This document shows, one piece after another, positions 27,932 through 36,825 of a DNA stretch of 64,000 nucleotides. The notes below the pieces were generated by a model that saw only the letters and a program-made list of their open reading frames with translations, had not been told where the DNA came from and made no database searches. How positions within the stretch are numbered: the first letter of the stretch is position 1; each line of letters opens with the position of its first letter. The DNA is from Acidimicrobiaceae bacterium (GTDB lineage Bacteria; Actinomycetota; Acidimicrobiia; Acidimicrobiales; RAAP-2): positions 1-64,000 of the forward strand of contig PMTF01000026.1 of the NCBI GenBank assembly GCA_003167415.1, written 5' to 3'. The translations under genes were made by a program, and so were the position numbers.

Positions 27932-28904
27932 GGTTCTTCATTCCCGCGGCGACGTAGCGATCGCCGGCCACGGCGTCGCGCGGTATCGCGGCCTCGAGGT
28001 CCACAGCATCGGCGTCAGTGATAACAATGTCGTCGGCGGCGATGTTCTCGAGCAGCCACTTACGGCGTTTCGTACCCGGAATCGGCACGACGTCGGGACC
28101 CCTCGAAAGGACCCACGCCAGGGCGAGTTGGGCGACCGTGGCCCCCTTAGCTTCGGCAACTGCTTCGAGGTTCGCGAGCAACGTCAGGTTTTGTTCGTAC
28201 GCCTCGCCGGAGAATCGTGGCTGATTCTTGCGAAAATCTCGTTCGCCCGTCCCATCACGGTTGCTCACTTCGTTGGTCAAAAATCCCCGACCGAGAGGGC
28301 TGTAGGCGACGAAACCGACGCCGAGGCGACGACAGGTGTCGAGCACCCCGTCTTCGGGGTCGCGACTCCACAACGAGTATTCGCTCTGCAGGGCGCTCAC
28401 TGGATGCACCGCGTGCGCGCGCTCAATCGTGGCCGACGAGGCCTCGGAGATCCCGAGGTGACGAACCTTGCCGGCCTCGACCAGGCCCTTCATGGCGCCC
28501 CAGGTCTCCTCGATGGCCACGGTGCGATCGACGCGGTGCTGGTAGTAGAGGTCGATCACGTCGACGCCCAGGCGACGCAGCGAGGCGTCGCACGCCTCGA
28601 CGACGTACTCCGGGGTCCCGTTGATGCGAAGGAACGATCCGTCCTCGGCGCGCTGATTGCCGAACTTCGTGGCGAGCACCACGTCGTCACGGCGATGCTT
28701 AATGGCGCGACCCACGAGTTGTTCATTCGTGAACGGTCCGTACATATCGGCGGTGTCGAGAAAGTCGACGCCGGCGTCTAGCGCCGCGTGAATCGTGGCG
28801 ATCGATTCGGTGTCGTCGCCGACGCCGTAGAACTCGCTCATGCCCATGCACCCGAGACCCTGCGCGGAAACTTCGAGACCCTGACCCAACGTTCGACGAT
28901 TCAT
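27921..28904 (-). CDS. Aldo/keto reductase
   Basis: A 327-residue NADPH-dependent TIM-barrel reductase of the YghZ/AKR13-like type. The catalytic tetrad is visible: Asp in FLDTADMYG, Tyr of the same motif, Lys in VLATKFG and His in LYYQHRVD. The cofactor end is marked by [16 protein letters not shown]. Physiological substrate unknown. The frame is open 62 codons further out, but ATG at 28904 starts exactly at the family N terminus ([13 protein letters not shown]) and has GGGGAAAG upstream. Confidence 0.93.
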   Translation of the reverse strand: MNRRTLGQGLEVSAQGLGCMGMSEFYGVGDDTESIATIHAALDAGVDFLDTADMYGPFTNEQLVGRAIKHRRDDVVLATKFGNQRAEDGSFLRINGTPEYVVEACDASLRRLGVDVIDLYYQHRVDRTVAIEETWGAMKGLVEAGKVRHLGISEASSATIERAHAVHPVSALQSEYSLWSRDPEDGVLDTCRRLGVGFVAYSPLGRGFLTNEVSNRDGTGERDFRKNQPRFSGEAYEQNLTLLANLEAVAEAKGATVAQLALAWVLSRGPDVVPIPGTKRRKWLLENIAADDIVITDADAVDLEAAIPRDAVAGDRYVAAGMKNLNA

Positions 28905-29022
28905 TGACTTTCCCCACGTGAAATTGCTCACAAACCTTTGTTTGCAGGCGTCTCGTGACAGAGTAGCGGTTGGTCTGCGATTATATTTTTGTGTCATTGG
29001 CTGGGGGGGCCAAACATCGAGG

Positions 29023-29067
29023 GCCCGCTTGTTCTGGATACGCGGAACAGGCGGGCTTCGTTGTTTC
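29023..29067 (+). terminator. Hairpin plus T-rich tail in a divergent intergenic region
   Basis: A 12-bp stem (29023-29034 with 29045-29056, one G-U) with a 10-base loop is followed by TTCGTTGTTT. It reads as a plus-strand terminator, yet both flanking genes diverge and none ends here. It could be a leader attenuator for the hemolysin III gene or the end of a small RNA. Confidence 0.65.
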
Positions 29068-29109
29068 CACTCACGAAACTGACGAACCATGCAACACCTC
29101 TAGGGTTGG

Positions 29110-29778
29110 GTGGTGAGTAAATCGGCCATTACTTCCGATGCCCTAACGCAACTAGTGCGCCCGCTACTGCGCGGTTGGCTGCATCTGGTCGCCTTTTTCG
29201 TACTCTTCGCCTGCTCGCCCATCCTCTTCGCGCGCTGCCAAACCTGGTCCCAGGTCGGTTGGGTCCTCTGCTACCTCGTCGGCGTCGGGGCCATGCTCCT
29301 GACGAGTGCCCTGCTGCACCGCGTGCATTGGACGCCGAAGCAACGTCAGGCGTGGCGTCGGGCCGACCATTCGACGATCTTCCTGGCGATTACCGGCACC
29401 TATTTCGCTATTTCCGGGTTGACCATGCACGGCACGATCCGTCTGGTCACCCTGATCATCATTGGGGCGAGCACCGTCGTGGGCATCGCTATACGCCAAC
29501 TCTCGATGAACGCGCCGAAATGGGCCAACACGATTCCGTTCCTGGTCATGAGTTGGTTTGCGGCATTAGTCATGCCCCAGATCTATCGCGGGGGTGGGCC
29601 GTGGTGTTTTGCCCTCATCGTCGCCGGTGGCATCGCCTACACCGTCGGCGCCGTCTTTTACGGCACGAAGCGACCCAAACTTTCACCGCGCGTCTTCGGC
29701 TACCACGAACTGTTCCACGCCTTCACGCTGATCGGCGCCGGCATGCACTTCGCCGCCATCAGTGTGGCCCTTCGCTAG
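29110..29778 (+). CDS. Hemolysin III family (YqfA/PAQR-like) membrane protein
   Basis: A 222-residue inner-membrane protein with seven predicted hydrophobic segments. The family motifs ALLHRVHW, RADHSTIFLAITGTY and the C-terminal YHELFHAFTLIGAGMHF place the conserved metal-binding Ser/Asp/His residues of the CREST/PAQR superfamily. The family name comes from a Bacillus hemolysin; in most bacteria the role is unknown and may concern membrane lipids. The start is GTG at 29110 or 29113, shortly after a terminator-like hairpin. Its stop abuts the stop of the opposite phosphatase gene. Confidence 0.9.
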   Translation: MVSKSAITSDALTQLVRPLLRGWLHLVAFFVLFACSPILFARCQTWSQVGWVLCYLVGVGAMLLTSALLHRVHWTPKQRQAWRRADHSTIFLAITGTYFAISGLTMHGTIRLVTLIIIGASTVVGIAIRQLSMNAPKWANTIPFLVMSWFAALVMPQIYRGGGPWCFALIVAGGIAYTVGAVFYGTKRPKLSPRVFGYHELFHAFTLIGAGMHFAAISVALR

Positions 29779-30372
29779 TTACGCCAACGGCGGCACGACG
29801 TTGTAATTCAAGAGTGAGGGCGTCCACATTCTCGAGCCAATTGTGGTCATTGAGCCATTGCTCAGATTCATCCGCCACGCCACCGATCCCGATACCCCGA
29901 GCGCCCACGTCATGGCCGATTTGATCGGTGACATGTGAGAGACGATCGCCAAATGAGAGGTGGCGTTGTGCAACAGACTCGTCTGATCGGCCAACAGCGC
30001 GTCCAGTTCGGCGTGGACGCGTTGGTCGACCGACGCGAGCGATTCGCCTTCGCCGAAGGCGGTGTCGTGGTGGTGCTCGAAGGCTCGCCACTGCTCTTCG
30101 GTGATGACGCTGAGCGGTTGGCCGTCGAGCGAGCCGTAGTCGACCTCGATGAAGGACTCTTTGACTAGTGCGCCGAGGTCCGGCAACGCCAGGGCCGCGG
30201 TTCGACGAGCGCGGCGTAACGGCGACGTCCACACCTCGCGCACCTCTAGAAGGTACGGCCGCAAGGCGATCGCTTGACGCTCGCCGAATTCGGTGAGCGT
30301 CGGATCGCTCTGGCCGACCAAGAGTCGCGCGGCGTTGGACGTGGTCTGTCCGTGGCGGATGAGAATGATCAC
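29779..30372 (-). CDS. Histidine phosphatase family (PGAM-like) protein
   Basis: A 197-residue phosphatase. ILIRHGQTTSN carries the catalytic RHG, SPLRRARRT the second Arg, IEVDYGSLDGQ the proton donor region and AIVSHMSPI the second His. Mycobacterial relatives include phosphoglycerate-mutase-like and sugar-phosphate phosphatases; the substrate is not set. The frame is open further, but GTG at 30372 overlaps the preceding gene's stop (GTGA) and begins right at the phosphatase fold. Last gene of a five-gene minus-strand operon. Confidence 0.88.
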   Translation of the reverse strand: MIILIRHGQTTSNAARLLVGQSDPTLTEFGERQAIALRPYLLEVREVWTSPLRRARRTAALALPDLGALVKESFIEVDYGSLDGQPLSVITEEQWRAFEHHHDTAFGEGESLASVDQRVHAELDALLADQTSLLHNATSHLAIVSHMSPIKSAMTWALGVSGSVAWRMNLSNGSMTTIGSRMWTPSLLNYNVVPPLA

Positions 30373-31079
30373 GGCAAGAGCAATCGACCGCATTCGGGAC
30401 AGGTCATGAAGGTTCCCTCCGGCTGCCCCTTCCATCGATCGACGTCGAGCGGTGAGAGCGCGATGCGGCACCCGTCGCAGTGTCCCGCGACGATCTGGGC
30501 CGCGCCTGAGGTACCGACGCGCGTGAACGCCCCTTCGTAACGGGCGAGGAGTTCCGGCGCCAGGGCCGAGGCACGCTCGGTTCGCTGTTGGCCAAGGGCG
30601 ACTAACTCGTCATCGAGACTGGCCTGGAGTTCAGCGATCGCACCTTGCAGCCCGCTACGGCGTGCGACGGCTGGCTGCGCCGTCGCCTTGATGGCACTGA
30701 CCGCTTCGTCCAAGGGCTCGACGGCCATCAGGTGCTCCAGTTCCAGGTCGTCACTTCGTTCGAGGAGCTCGCGAACGTGTTGGAGTTCGGTCTGCAGCGC
30801 CGTCAACTCTCGAACATTCGCCGTCGAATTACTCAGGGTCTTGTCGAGGCTCTCGGCTCGCGTGCGAAGTCGATCGCCCTCTCGTTGGGCCTCTTCGTAG
30901 GCGGTGCGTACGGGCGCCAGCGTGGCCTGAGCCTCGTTAAGAGACTTCAAGAGACCACGGAGCTCACCTTCGAGCGCGGTCAATTCGACCATCTCCGGGA
31001 GGTGTGTTTTTTGTCCGGTGACGCGGTCAATCCAGCGATCGGCCTCCATGAGTGCGCGAAGGTCGTCGGTCTCACTCAC
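30369..31079 (-). CDS. C4-type zinc ribbon protein with coiled coil (DUF164/CT398-like)
   Basis: A 236-residue cytoplasmic protein. Residues 1-175 form a long coiled-coil hairpin rich in Leu, Glu, Arg and Gln. The C terminus is a zinc ribbon: HCDGCRIALSPLD and MTCPECGRLLLP, four Cys. The family occurs widely in actinobacteria, often next to RNase H- or Nif3-like genes; it may be a nucleic-acid or protein adaptor. Here it overlaps the phosphatase gene by GTGA and starts 4 bp after the Nudix gene. Confidence 0.9.
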   Translation of the reverse strand: MSETDDLRALMEADRWIDRVTGQKTHLPEMVELTALEGELRGLLKSLNEAQATLAPVRTAYEEAQREGDRLRTRAESLDKTLSNSTANVRELTALQTELQHVRELLERSDDLELEHLMAVEPLDEAVSAIKATAQPAVARRSGLQGAIAELQASLDDELVALGQQRTERASALAPELLARYEGAFTRVGTSGAAQIVAGHCDGCRIALSPLDVDRWKGQPEGTFMTCPECGRLLLP

Positions 31080-31083
31080 GATT

Positions 31084-31626
31084 TCAGTCTCGCACGTTCC
31101 ACGTCTGGTAGGCCCGGGCGAGCTTGGCCAGCACCGGCGTCAAGGACGACTCACCTCGCTCTTGCGCGGCCTCGAAGTCGAACCAGTCGACCTCGGGACT
31201 CTCGTTCTCCGGCGGCGACGGATCGACCGGTGGCGCGACGGCGACGTAGCGCAGGTCGTAGTGCGTGTGGCCCTTGGGCCCGGGATGCAGATCCACATGG
31301 ATGAGCTCGATCGGATCGAGGTGCCGCGCGACGAGACCGGTCTCTTCGAGCGTTTCGCGAAGCGCCGCCGATTCGGGACTTTCGTTCGCGTCCACGTGGC
31401 CGCCCGGTTGAATCCAGATACCGAGGAGCCGGTGGCGATGCAAGACGACCCCGCGCGACGACACCACGAAGGCCGAGGCGGTGAGGTGGTGAAGGTTCTC
31501 CTCCTCGGCGAACGGATCGCCCGGCCAGTCGAGACGTTCGAGGGTAGCGGCAATTGAGCGCGACTCTCGATCGTCAATCGGATCGATTCGCTCGATCTGG
31601 GACCGCAAGGTATTCAGCGACGTCAC
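31084..31626 (-). CDS. Nudix hydrolase
   Basis: A 180-residue pyrophosphohydrolase. The Nudix box is complete: GGHVDANE, then SPESAAL and RETLEETGL, with all metal-binding Glu residues. The upstream strand IQPGGH and the FVVSSRGVVLHRH segment fit the fold. Substrate unknown (nucleoside diphosphate linked to X). The GTG start at 31626 overlaps the preceding stop (GTGA). Confidence 0.92.
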   Translation of the reverse strand: MTSLNTLRSQIERIDPIDDRESRSIAATLERLDWPGDPFAEEENLHHLTASAFVVSSRGVVLHRHRLLGIWIQPGGHVDANESPESAALRETLEETGLVARHLDPIELIHVDLHPGPKGHTHYDLRYVAVAPPVDPSPPENESPEVDWFDFEAAQERGESSLTPVLAKLARAYQTWNVRD

Positions 31627-32291
31627 TGACTATCCAGCAGACGCTCGACCGACGCCGGCACCGCAATCATCCCCGCCGCCATCGCGCCGTTGGTATCGGG
31701 AATCGGCGCGGAAAATTGCATCCGGGCCGGCACGGTGCCGGACCACACCGGAAGGCCGAGGTCTTCGTCGGGATCGTCGGTCGGACCGGAAGACAGTTTG
31801 GCGGACGCCTCGTCAATGCTCACCGCGACGACCATCGTGAGACGTCGTTCGGCGTCACTCATCGGTCGCACTTCGCTCGCGCGGCCCGGCAGCACCGCGT
31901 CGACGAACATAGCGAGGACCCGCGCCTTCTCCACGTCATCACTCACGAGTGACGCGGCACCGAAGATCACCACGGAACGATAGGCAATGGAGGATTCGAA
32001 ACCGCTGCGCGCCAAGCGCAACCCGTCGTAGAGCGTGACCGAGATACAGGCCTCGCCGCTATCGACAATCGCCTTCATCACCGCGTTCGAGGGACTGCCG
32101 TGGAGGAAGAGGGTGTGACCCTCACGCGCGTGCAGCATCGGAATCACCACGGCGCCGCCGTTGACGATCGACGCGACGTGACAGAGCGGCGCCTCGTCGA
32201 TGACGGCGAAGATGACGTCGCGGTCGTAGTTGGCTTTCGCCGGCAGTCGACGAACTCGTGATTTTGGCCCCGGCCCGAGAACGTCGCTCAC
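31623..32291 (-). CDS. Pyridoxamine 5'-phosphate oxidase family protein (NimA-like)
   Basis: A 222-residue split-barrel flavin-binding protein. The N-terminal KANYDRDVIFAVIDEAPLCHVA and the VIPMLHAREGHTLFLHGSPSN segment are typical of the NimA/PPOX class, as is YRSVVIFGAA. NimA proteins reduce nitroimidazoles, but many relatives bind FMN, F420 or haem with unknown roles. It overlaps both neighbours by 4 bp, downstream of the PhzF-like gene. Confidence 0.9.
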   Translation of the reverse strand: MSDVLGPGPKSRVRRLPAKANYDRDVIFAVIDEAPLCHVASIVNGGAVVIPMLHAREGHTLFLHGSPSNAVMKAIVDSGEACISVTLYDGLRLARSGFESSIAYRSVVIFGAASLVSDDVEKARVLAMFVDAVLPGRASEVRPMSDAERRLTMVVAVSIDEASAKLSSGPTDDPDEDLGLPVWSGTVPARMQFSAPIPDTNGAMAAGMIAVPASVERLLDSQ

Positions 32292-33079
32292 GCGCGAAGG
32301 TCGCCGCCGAAGAAGGTGCGCGCCATGCCGGCCACTTCGACGCTCCGTTCAAACAGTCGCGCGAACATCACCCCGCCGCGAGCGGACGCTTGATGCACCG
32401 ACACCGTGGGCTCGCCGACGCGCTCAACCCACCACGGTGCGACCGCGCACATCGCGCTTCCGGTGACGCTGTCCTCGGCTAGGCCCAGGCGCGGCGCGAA
32501 GACGCGGATCGACACGTCGACGTTCGGTCCCCCGACGCAGGCGACGATCACCATCGAGCTCGGTACCAAGAAGAGATTCATTGTGTCCACGGCCAGTCCG
32601 CACAAGGTGTCGAAGTCCTCGACCACGGCGAGCACGCCCTGTTCCCCGGCGCGATACACCTCATTTACCGGACCGAGCGTGTCATTGAGCATCGACGGGT
32701 CGACCTCTTCGAGGGTCCATCGAGGGAGATCGATGCCGAGCAGGCCATCGCCCATTCGCCGGCCCGATAGGACACCGGCGCGTGTCTGGAAGTAGATCTC
32801 CGCTCCTGGCACGCCCAGTTCGTTGAGTAGGACGTGCAGGCTGGCGAGCGTCGCGTGTCCGCACAGCTCGACTTCCACCGTGGGCGTGAACCAACGCAAG
32901 GACCACTGGTCGCCCACGCGACGTACGAAGGCCGTTTCGGACACGCCCAGCTCGAAGGAAATCTGTTGGAGTTCGTCATCGGGCATCGATCGCTCGAGCA
33001 ATACCACGACCGCGGGATTACCACGCTCGGCCTCACCGGTGAAGGCGTCGACCCACCAGAGTCGGTGACCGAAGGCCAC
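32288..33079 (-). CDS. PhzF family isomerase/epimerase
   Basis: A 263-residue protein of the diaminopimelate-epimerase fold. WWVDAFTGEAERGNPA is the family N terminus, SETAF contains the expected catalytic Glu, and CGHATLAS plus GLAEDSVTGSAMCA are the two paired signatures. The substrate is unknown; PhzF proper isomerises DHHA in phenazine synthesis and no other phenazine gene is present. The start is uncertain: GTG at 33079 is preferred for its GGTGGA motif and family fit over GTG at 33118. First gene of a five-gene operon ending at 29779. Confidence 0.88.
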   Translation of the reverse strand: MAFGHRLWWVDAFTGEAERGNPAVVVLLERSMPDDELQQISFELGVSETAFVRRVGDQWSLRWFTPTVEVELCGHATLASLHVLLNELGVPGAEIYFQTRAGVLSGRRMGDGLLGIDLPRWTLEEVDPSMLNDTLGPVNEVYRAGEQGVLAVVEDFDTLCGLAVDTMNLFLVPSSMVIVACVGGPNVDVSIRVFAPRLGLAEDSVTGSAMCAVAPWWVERVGEPTVSVHQASARGGVMFARLFERSVEVAGMARTFFGGDLRA

Positions 33080-33141
33080 GTTGACAGATTCCACCAATAG
33101 AGACTGCCACAACGCCACCCGAGACCCCCTAGGGTTTTGGT

Positions 33142-33942
33142 GTGCGTGTCGCGACGTTTAACCTTCACGCCGGGGTCGATGGATGGGGTCGACCGACCAA
33201 CGTTCTCGATCACGTGGTGAGTCTGAACGCCGACATCCTGATACTGCCCGAGCTGTGGCGCGGCGAGTCGGGCGAGGACTTCGTGGCCGAGCTCAAGACA
33301 CGATTAGGTATGGACGGCCTCTTCGTTCCCCTCGCCTCGGGACAGCGCGTCACGTCGGGGACCGGCGGACGAACGTGGCAGCCGCTGCTCGCTCACCTGA
33401 GCGGCGAACGTGGACTGTTCTTCGGCGAACATCGGACGTTGAGCAAGGTCCAGCGAGTCCGCCGCGCCAGCGCCGACGGCATTGAACGCGGCGAGTGGGG
33501 ACTCGGTCTGTTGACGCGACTGCCCATTCGAGAGATCCACTCGGAGTCCCTCGGGCGTCTGCCCCGAGAGAAAGTGAAACGCACCCTCATCGTCGCCACG
33601 CTCGAACACGAGGGTCGCGCCTTTTACGTCTTGGCGGTACACGGCGCGCATTTGAGTCACGGTTCCTACCGCCAGTACCGACGGGTCAGCGACATCGTCG
33701 CCACGCTCGATCCCGCGTTACCGATCCTGCTGGGCGGCGACTTCAACTCCTGGCGACCACTGTTGCGATTGTTACTGCCGGGATGGCGATCGCTGGTCAA
33801 TGCGCGCACGTGGCCGGCGCGTACGCCGCACTCTCAGATCGACCACCTCTTGGTGCGCGGTCCGTGGAAGAGCCTCGGCGGATTCGCCAGCGACGGGGGC
33901 AGCGACCATCGAGCGCTCGTCGCCGACGTTCAACTGAACTGA
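33142..33942 (+). CDS. Endonuclease/exonuclease/phosphatase (EEP) family protein
   Basis: A 266-residue metal-dependent phosphohydrolase. ATFNLHAG supplies Asn, LILPELW the metal Glu, VHGAHL the His, GGDFNSW the Asp/Asn pair, QIDHLLV the second Asp and SDHRALVADV the last Asp-His. It may cut nucleic acid, phospholipid or inositol phosphates. No signal peptide is seen. The GTG start is divergent from the PhzF-like gene. Confidence 0.9.
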   Translation: MRVATFNLHAGVDGWGRPTNVLDHVVSLNADILILPELWRGESGEDFVAELKTRLGMDGLFVPLASGQRVTSGTGGRTWQPLLAHLSGERGLFFGEHRTLSKVQRVRRASADGIERGEWGLGLLTRLPIREIHSESLGRLPREKVKRTLIVATLEHEGRAFYVLAVHGAHLSHGSYRQYRRVSDIVATLDPALPILLGGDFNSWRPLLRLLLPGWRSLVNARTWPARTPHSQIDHLLVRGPWKSLGGFASDGGSDHRALVADVQLN

Positions 33943-33966
33943 CCGATACCGCAATCGACGCGGGCG

Positions 33967-34992
33967 TCAGCTCAACTGAACGCTGTCGTCGACCACCACC
34001 AGCGTCTTGCCGTGGTTGCCCCCCGTGAACAGGAGGTTCAGCGCGTCCGGTGCGTGCTCGAGACCGGTGACCAAGTGTTCCTGGTGGGTGATTCGTCCGT
34101 CGAGCACCATGGCCGCCAGCTCGAGGTGCGCCTCCGCGTAACGATGAGCGAAGTCAAAGACGATGAACCCCTTCATCTGACCCCGTCGCGTGATCAACAT
34201 CGACGTGTTGGCGACCCCGGGCCCGCGCTCGGTGGCGTTGTACTGCGAGATCGCGCCGCACATGACGATACGCGCGTTCATGGAAATGTTGGCGAGCGCC
34301 GCGTCGAGAATGGCGCCGCCGACGTTATCGAAGTAGACGTCCACGCCCTTGGGGCAGGACTCTCGGATGCGCTGGGTGAGACCCGGTTCGCGGTAGTCGA
34401 GGCACTCGTCGAAGCCGTACGTCTCGACGACCTCGGAACATTTCTCGGCCCCGCCGGCGATACCGACGACTTTTTTCGCACCGCGGGCCTTGGCGATCTG
34501 ACCAACGACGGAACCGGTGGCCCCGGCCGCGCCCGAGACAACCACCACGTCACCCTCCTTGAACGCACCGACGTCCAAAAGTCCGAAGTACGCGGTGAGC
34601 CCGGTGGTGCCGAGGACGTTCATCACCGTCGCGAGGTCCAGTCCGAGCCCCGTGGGTAACACGGTGAACTTGTTCGACTCACTGGCTTTGGCCCACTCTT
34701 GCCAGCCGGTCACGCCGAGCACGACGTCGCCGACGCGGTAGCGCTCGTGGTTGGACTCCATCACGACCCCGCTGCCACCCGAGCGGATGACGTCGCCGAT
34801 GCCGATGGGCGGGAGATAGCCGGGCGCGTCGTTCATCCAGGTTCGGATCGTCGGATCGATCGAGAGCAGTCCGACTTTGATCAACGCTTCGTCGGGACCA
34901 CAGATCGGCATCGGAGCATCGACCAGTGTCGTTGTTGATTCGTCGATCATGCCGATGGGACGTTGCGCCAGGGTGATTTGTCGATTGCCCAC
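33967..34992 (-). CDS. Zinc-independent MDR oxidoreductase (CurA / prostaglandin reductase-like)
   Basis: A 341-residue NADPH-dependent double-bond reductase. The N-terminal LAQRPIGMIDESTTTLVDAP, the PTIRTWM segment, MNVLGTTGLTAYFGLLDVG, the nucleotide motif VVSGAAGATGSVVGQIAKARG and YFDNVGG are all characteristic. It likely reduces alpha,beta-unsaturated ketones or aldehydes. GTG at 34992 is preceded by AAGGAG. Divergent from the sulfite reductase operon. Confidence 0.92.
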   Translation of the reverse strand: MGNRQITLAQRPIGMIDESTTTLVDAPMPICGPDEALIKVGLLSIDPTIRTWMNDAPGYLPPIGIGDVIRSGGSGVVMESNHERYRVGDVVLGVTGWQEWAKASESNKFTVLPTGLGLDLATVMNVLGTTGLTAYFGLLDVGAFKEGDVVVVSGAAGATGSVVGQIAKARGAKKVVGIAGGAEKCSEVVETYGFDECLDYREPGLTQRIRESCPKGVDVYFDNVGGAILDAALANISMNARIVMCGAISQYNATERGPGVANTSMLITRRGQMKGFIVFDFAHRYAEAHLELAAMVLDGRITHQEHLVTGLEHAPDALNLLFTGGNHGKTLVVVDDSVQLS

Positions 34993-35092
34993 GTGAACTC
35001 CTTCGTTGGTCGTCAGATTAGGTCTCGCGGGGCGGTTCGGCGCGATCTGGGGCGCTCGCGGACCTCTCCAATCAGGGGTTACCAGGATGGTG

Positions 35093-35128
35093 TTGCCAAT
35101 ACATGACTAAGTAGGTAAAGTTTGTCAT
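35093..35128 (+). promoter_or_regulatory. Promoter with overlapping inverted-repeat operator for the sulfite reductase operon
   Basis: TTGCCA (35093-35098), a 17-base spacer and TAAAGT (35116-35121) form a sigma-70-like promoter 37 bp before the chosen start. An inverted repeat, ATGACTAA (35103-35110) and TTTGTCAT (35121-35128), 7 of 8 bases paired, surrounds the -10 box. A repressor bound there would block transcription. The regulator is unknown. Confidence 0.45.
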
Positions 35129-35157
35129 CATTACGGCGAGGGCGAGGAGCGACTGCG

Positions 35158-36825
35158 GTGACCCCCGAGACTAAGCAGGAGACTGCGGTCGAGGACATCA
35201 AGAGATCAAGTAACTACTTGCGCGGTGAGATCAGCCGTGAACTCGACAACGATGTCGCCAAGGTGTCCAACGAATCCGAGCAGATCCTCAAGTTCCACGG
35301 CATCTACGCCCAGGACAATCGTGACGTGCGTCGAGAGCGCGCCGTCAAGGGTGAAGAGCTCGATTACATCTTCATGATCCGAATCGCCATCCCCGGCGGA
35401 CGACTCACGACCGACCAATGGCTGGCGCTCGATGGTGCCGCCACCGACGTCGCCGACGGCACGATCCGTCTCACCACTCGTCAAGCGGTCCAGTTCCACG
35501 GGGTGCTGAAGGACGGATTGCGGCCCCTGGCGCGAGCGGTCGACGCGCACCTGATGACTTCTTTCGGCGCCTGTGGCGACGTCGTTCGCAACGTGGTCTC
35601 CTGTCCCGAACTTCAAAGCAACGACGCCAACGAACGCCTGCGCGAGATCTCGAGGCACCTGACCCGCAGTTTTCGCGCGACCACCGAAGCGCACTGGGAG
35701 ATCTTCGTCAACGGCGACAAGGCCGTCTCGCGCGAAGAGGTCACCGAACGCCCGTTCTACGGAGAGACGTACCTTCCGCGCAAGTTCAAGATCGCCGTCG
35801 CTCACCCCAATGAGAACTGCGTGGACGTACTCGCCCAGGACGTCGGGCTCATCCCCGGCAGGCACCCCGAGGTCGGCGAAGGATTCAATCTCGTGGTGGG
35901 CGGCGGCCTCGGTCGGGCCTACGCCAACCCCGACACCTTCGCCCGGCTGGCCGATCCCATGACCTTCGTCACCTACGACGAGGTCGAAGAGGTCATCGCC
36001 GCGGTGCTGGTGACCTACCGCGAACTCGGCGATCGCACCGACCGCAAGCGCGCGCGCATGAAGTACGTCGTGGCCGACATGGGCTACGAGCAGTTCCGCA
36101 AGGAGATCGAGGTGCGACTGGGCCGAGAACTGCGCGAACCGTTGGCGCTACCGACGCACTTCGACGCCGACGATCATCTGGGGTGGCGAACGCGCCCCGA
36201 CGGGACGCACCAGGTCGGTGTTCGCGTCTCGGCCGGCCGAGTCCGCGACGACGACACTTCGCGACTGCGCTCAGCGCTGCGCCTCGTGGCGCAGCGTCAC
36301 CCGGTGACGTTCTTCCTCACTCCGCAACAGGACATCGTGATCAGTGCTATTCCCGGCGCGGCGCGCGAGAACGTCGAAGAGATCCTGCGCCGTCACGGCG
36401 TGCGACCCGTCGCTGAACTCGGCAACGTCGAGCGCACGGCCCTCGCCTGTCCGGCGCTCCCGACGTGCGGCCAGGCCCTCGCCGAAGCCGAACGGCGACT
36501 CCCCGAATTGGTCGGCCACATCGAAGGCGCCCTCGCCCGTCGTCAGCTCGGTCGCCGGGCGCTGCAACTGCGCATGACCGGTTGTCCGAATGGCTGCGCT
36601 CGACCGGCCGTCGCCGAAGTGGGCATCGTCGGTCGCACGAAATCCACCTACGACGTCTACGTGGGCGGCGGTCCTCGCGGTGATCGGCTCGCAACGCTGT
36701 ATCGAGAGAAGGTCCCTTTCGACGAGATCGCCGTGGTCCTCGGTCCCCTCTTCGACCGCTGGGAAGCCGAGGGAGACGCAGAGGAGTCCTTCGGCGACTT
36801 CTTGACTCGAGTGGGCGTCGAATGA
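35158..36825 (+). CDS. Siroheme/4Fe-4S sulfite (or nitrite) reductase
   Basis: A 555-residue assimilatory reductase with two repeated ferredoxin-like halves. TTRQAVQFHGV and RNVVSCPE in the first half and the CPALPTCGQAL (C-x5-C) and TGCPNGC (C-x3-C) cluster motifs in the second bind the 4Fe-4S centre and siroheme. Coupling to cobA and a siroheme dehydrogenase gene supports the cofactor. Sulfite is the more likely substrate, but nitrite cannot be excluded. The start is GTG at 35158, with AGGAG 8 bases before it, rather than the earlier TTG. First gene of a three-gene operon. Confidence 0.93.
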   Translation: MTPETKQETAVEDIKRSSNYLRGEISRELDNDVAKVSNESEQILKFHGIYAQDNRDVRRERAVKGEELDYIFMIRIAIPGGRLTTDQWLALDGAATDVADGTIRLTTRQAVQFHGVLKDGLRPLARAVDAHLMTSFGACGDVVRNVVSCPELQSNDANERLREISRHLTRSFRATTEAHWEIFVNGDKAVSREEVTERPFYGETYLPRKFKIAVAHPNENCVDVLAQDVGLIPGRHPEVGEGFNLVVGGGLGRAYANPDTFARLADPMTFVTYDEVEEVIAAVLVTYRELGDRTDRKRARMKYVVADMGYEQFRKEIEVRLGRELREPLALPTHFDADDHLGWRTRPDGTHQVGVRVSAGRVRDDDTSRLRSALRLVAQRHPVTFFLTPQQDIVISAIPGAARENVEEILRRHGVRPVAELGNVERTALACPALPTCGQALAEAERRLPELVGHIEGALARRQLGRRALQLRMTGCPNGCARPAVAEVGIVGRTKSTYDVYVGGGPRGDRLATLYREKVPFDEIAVVLGPLFDRWEAEGDAEESFGDFLTRVGVE

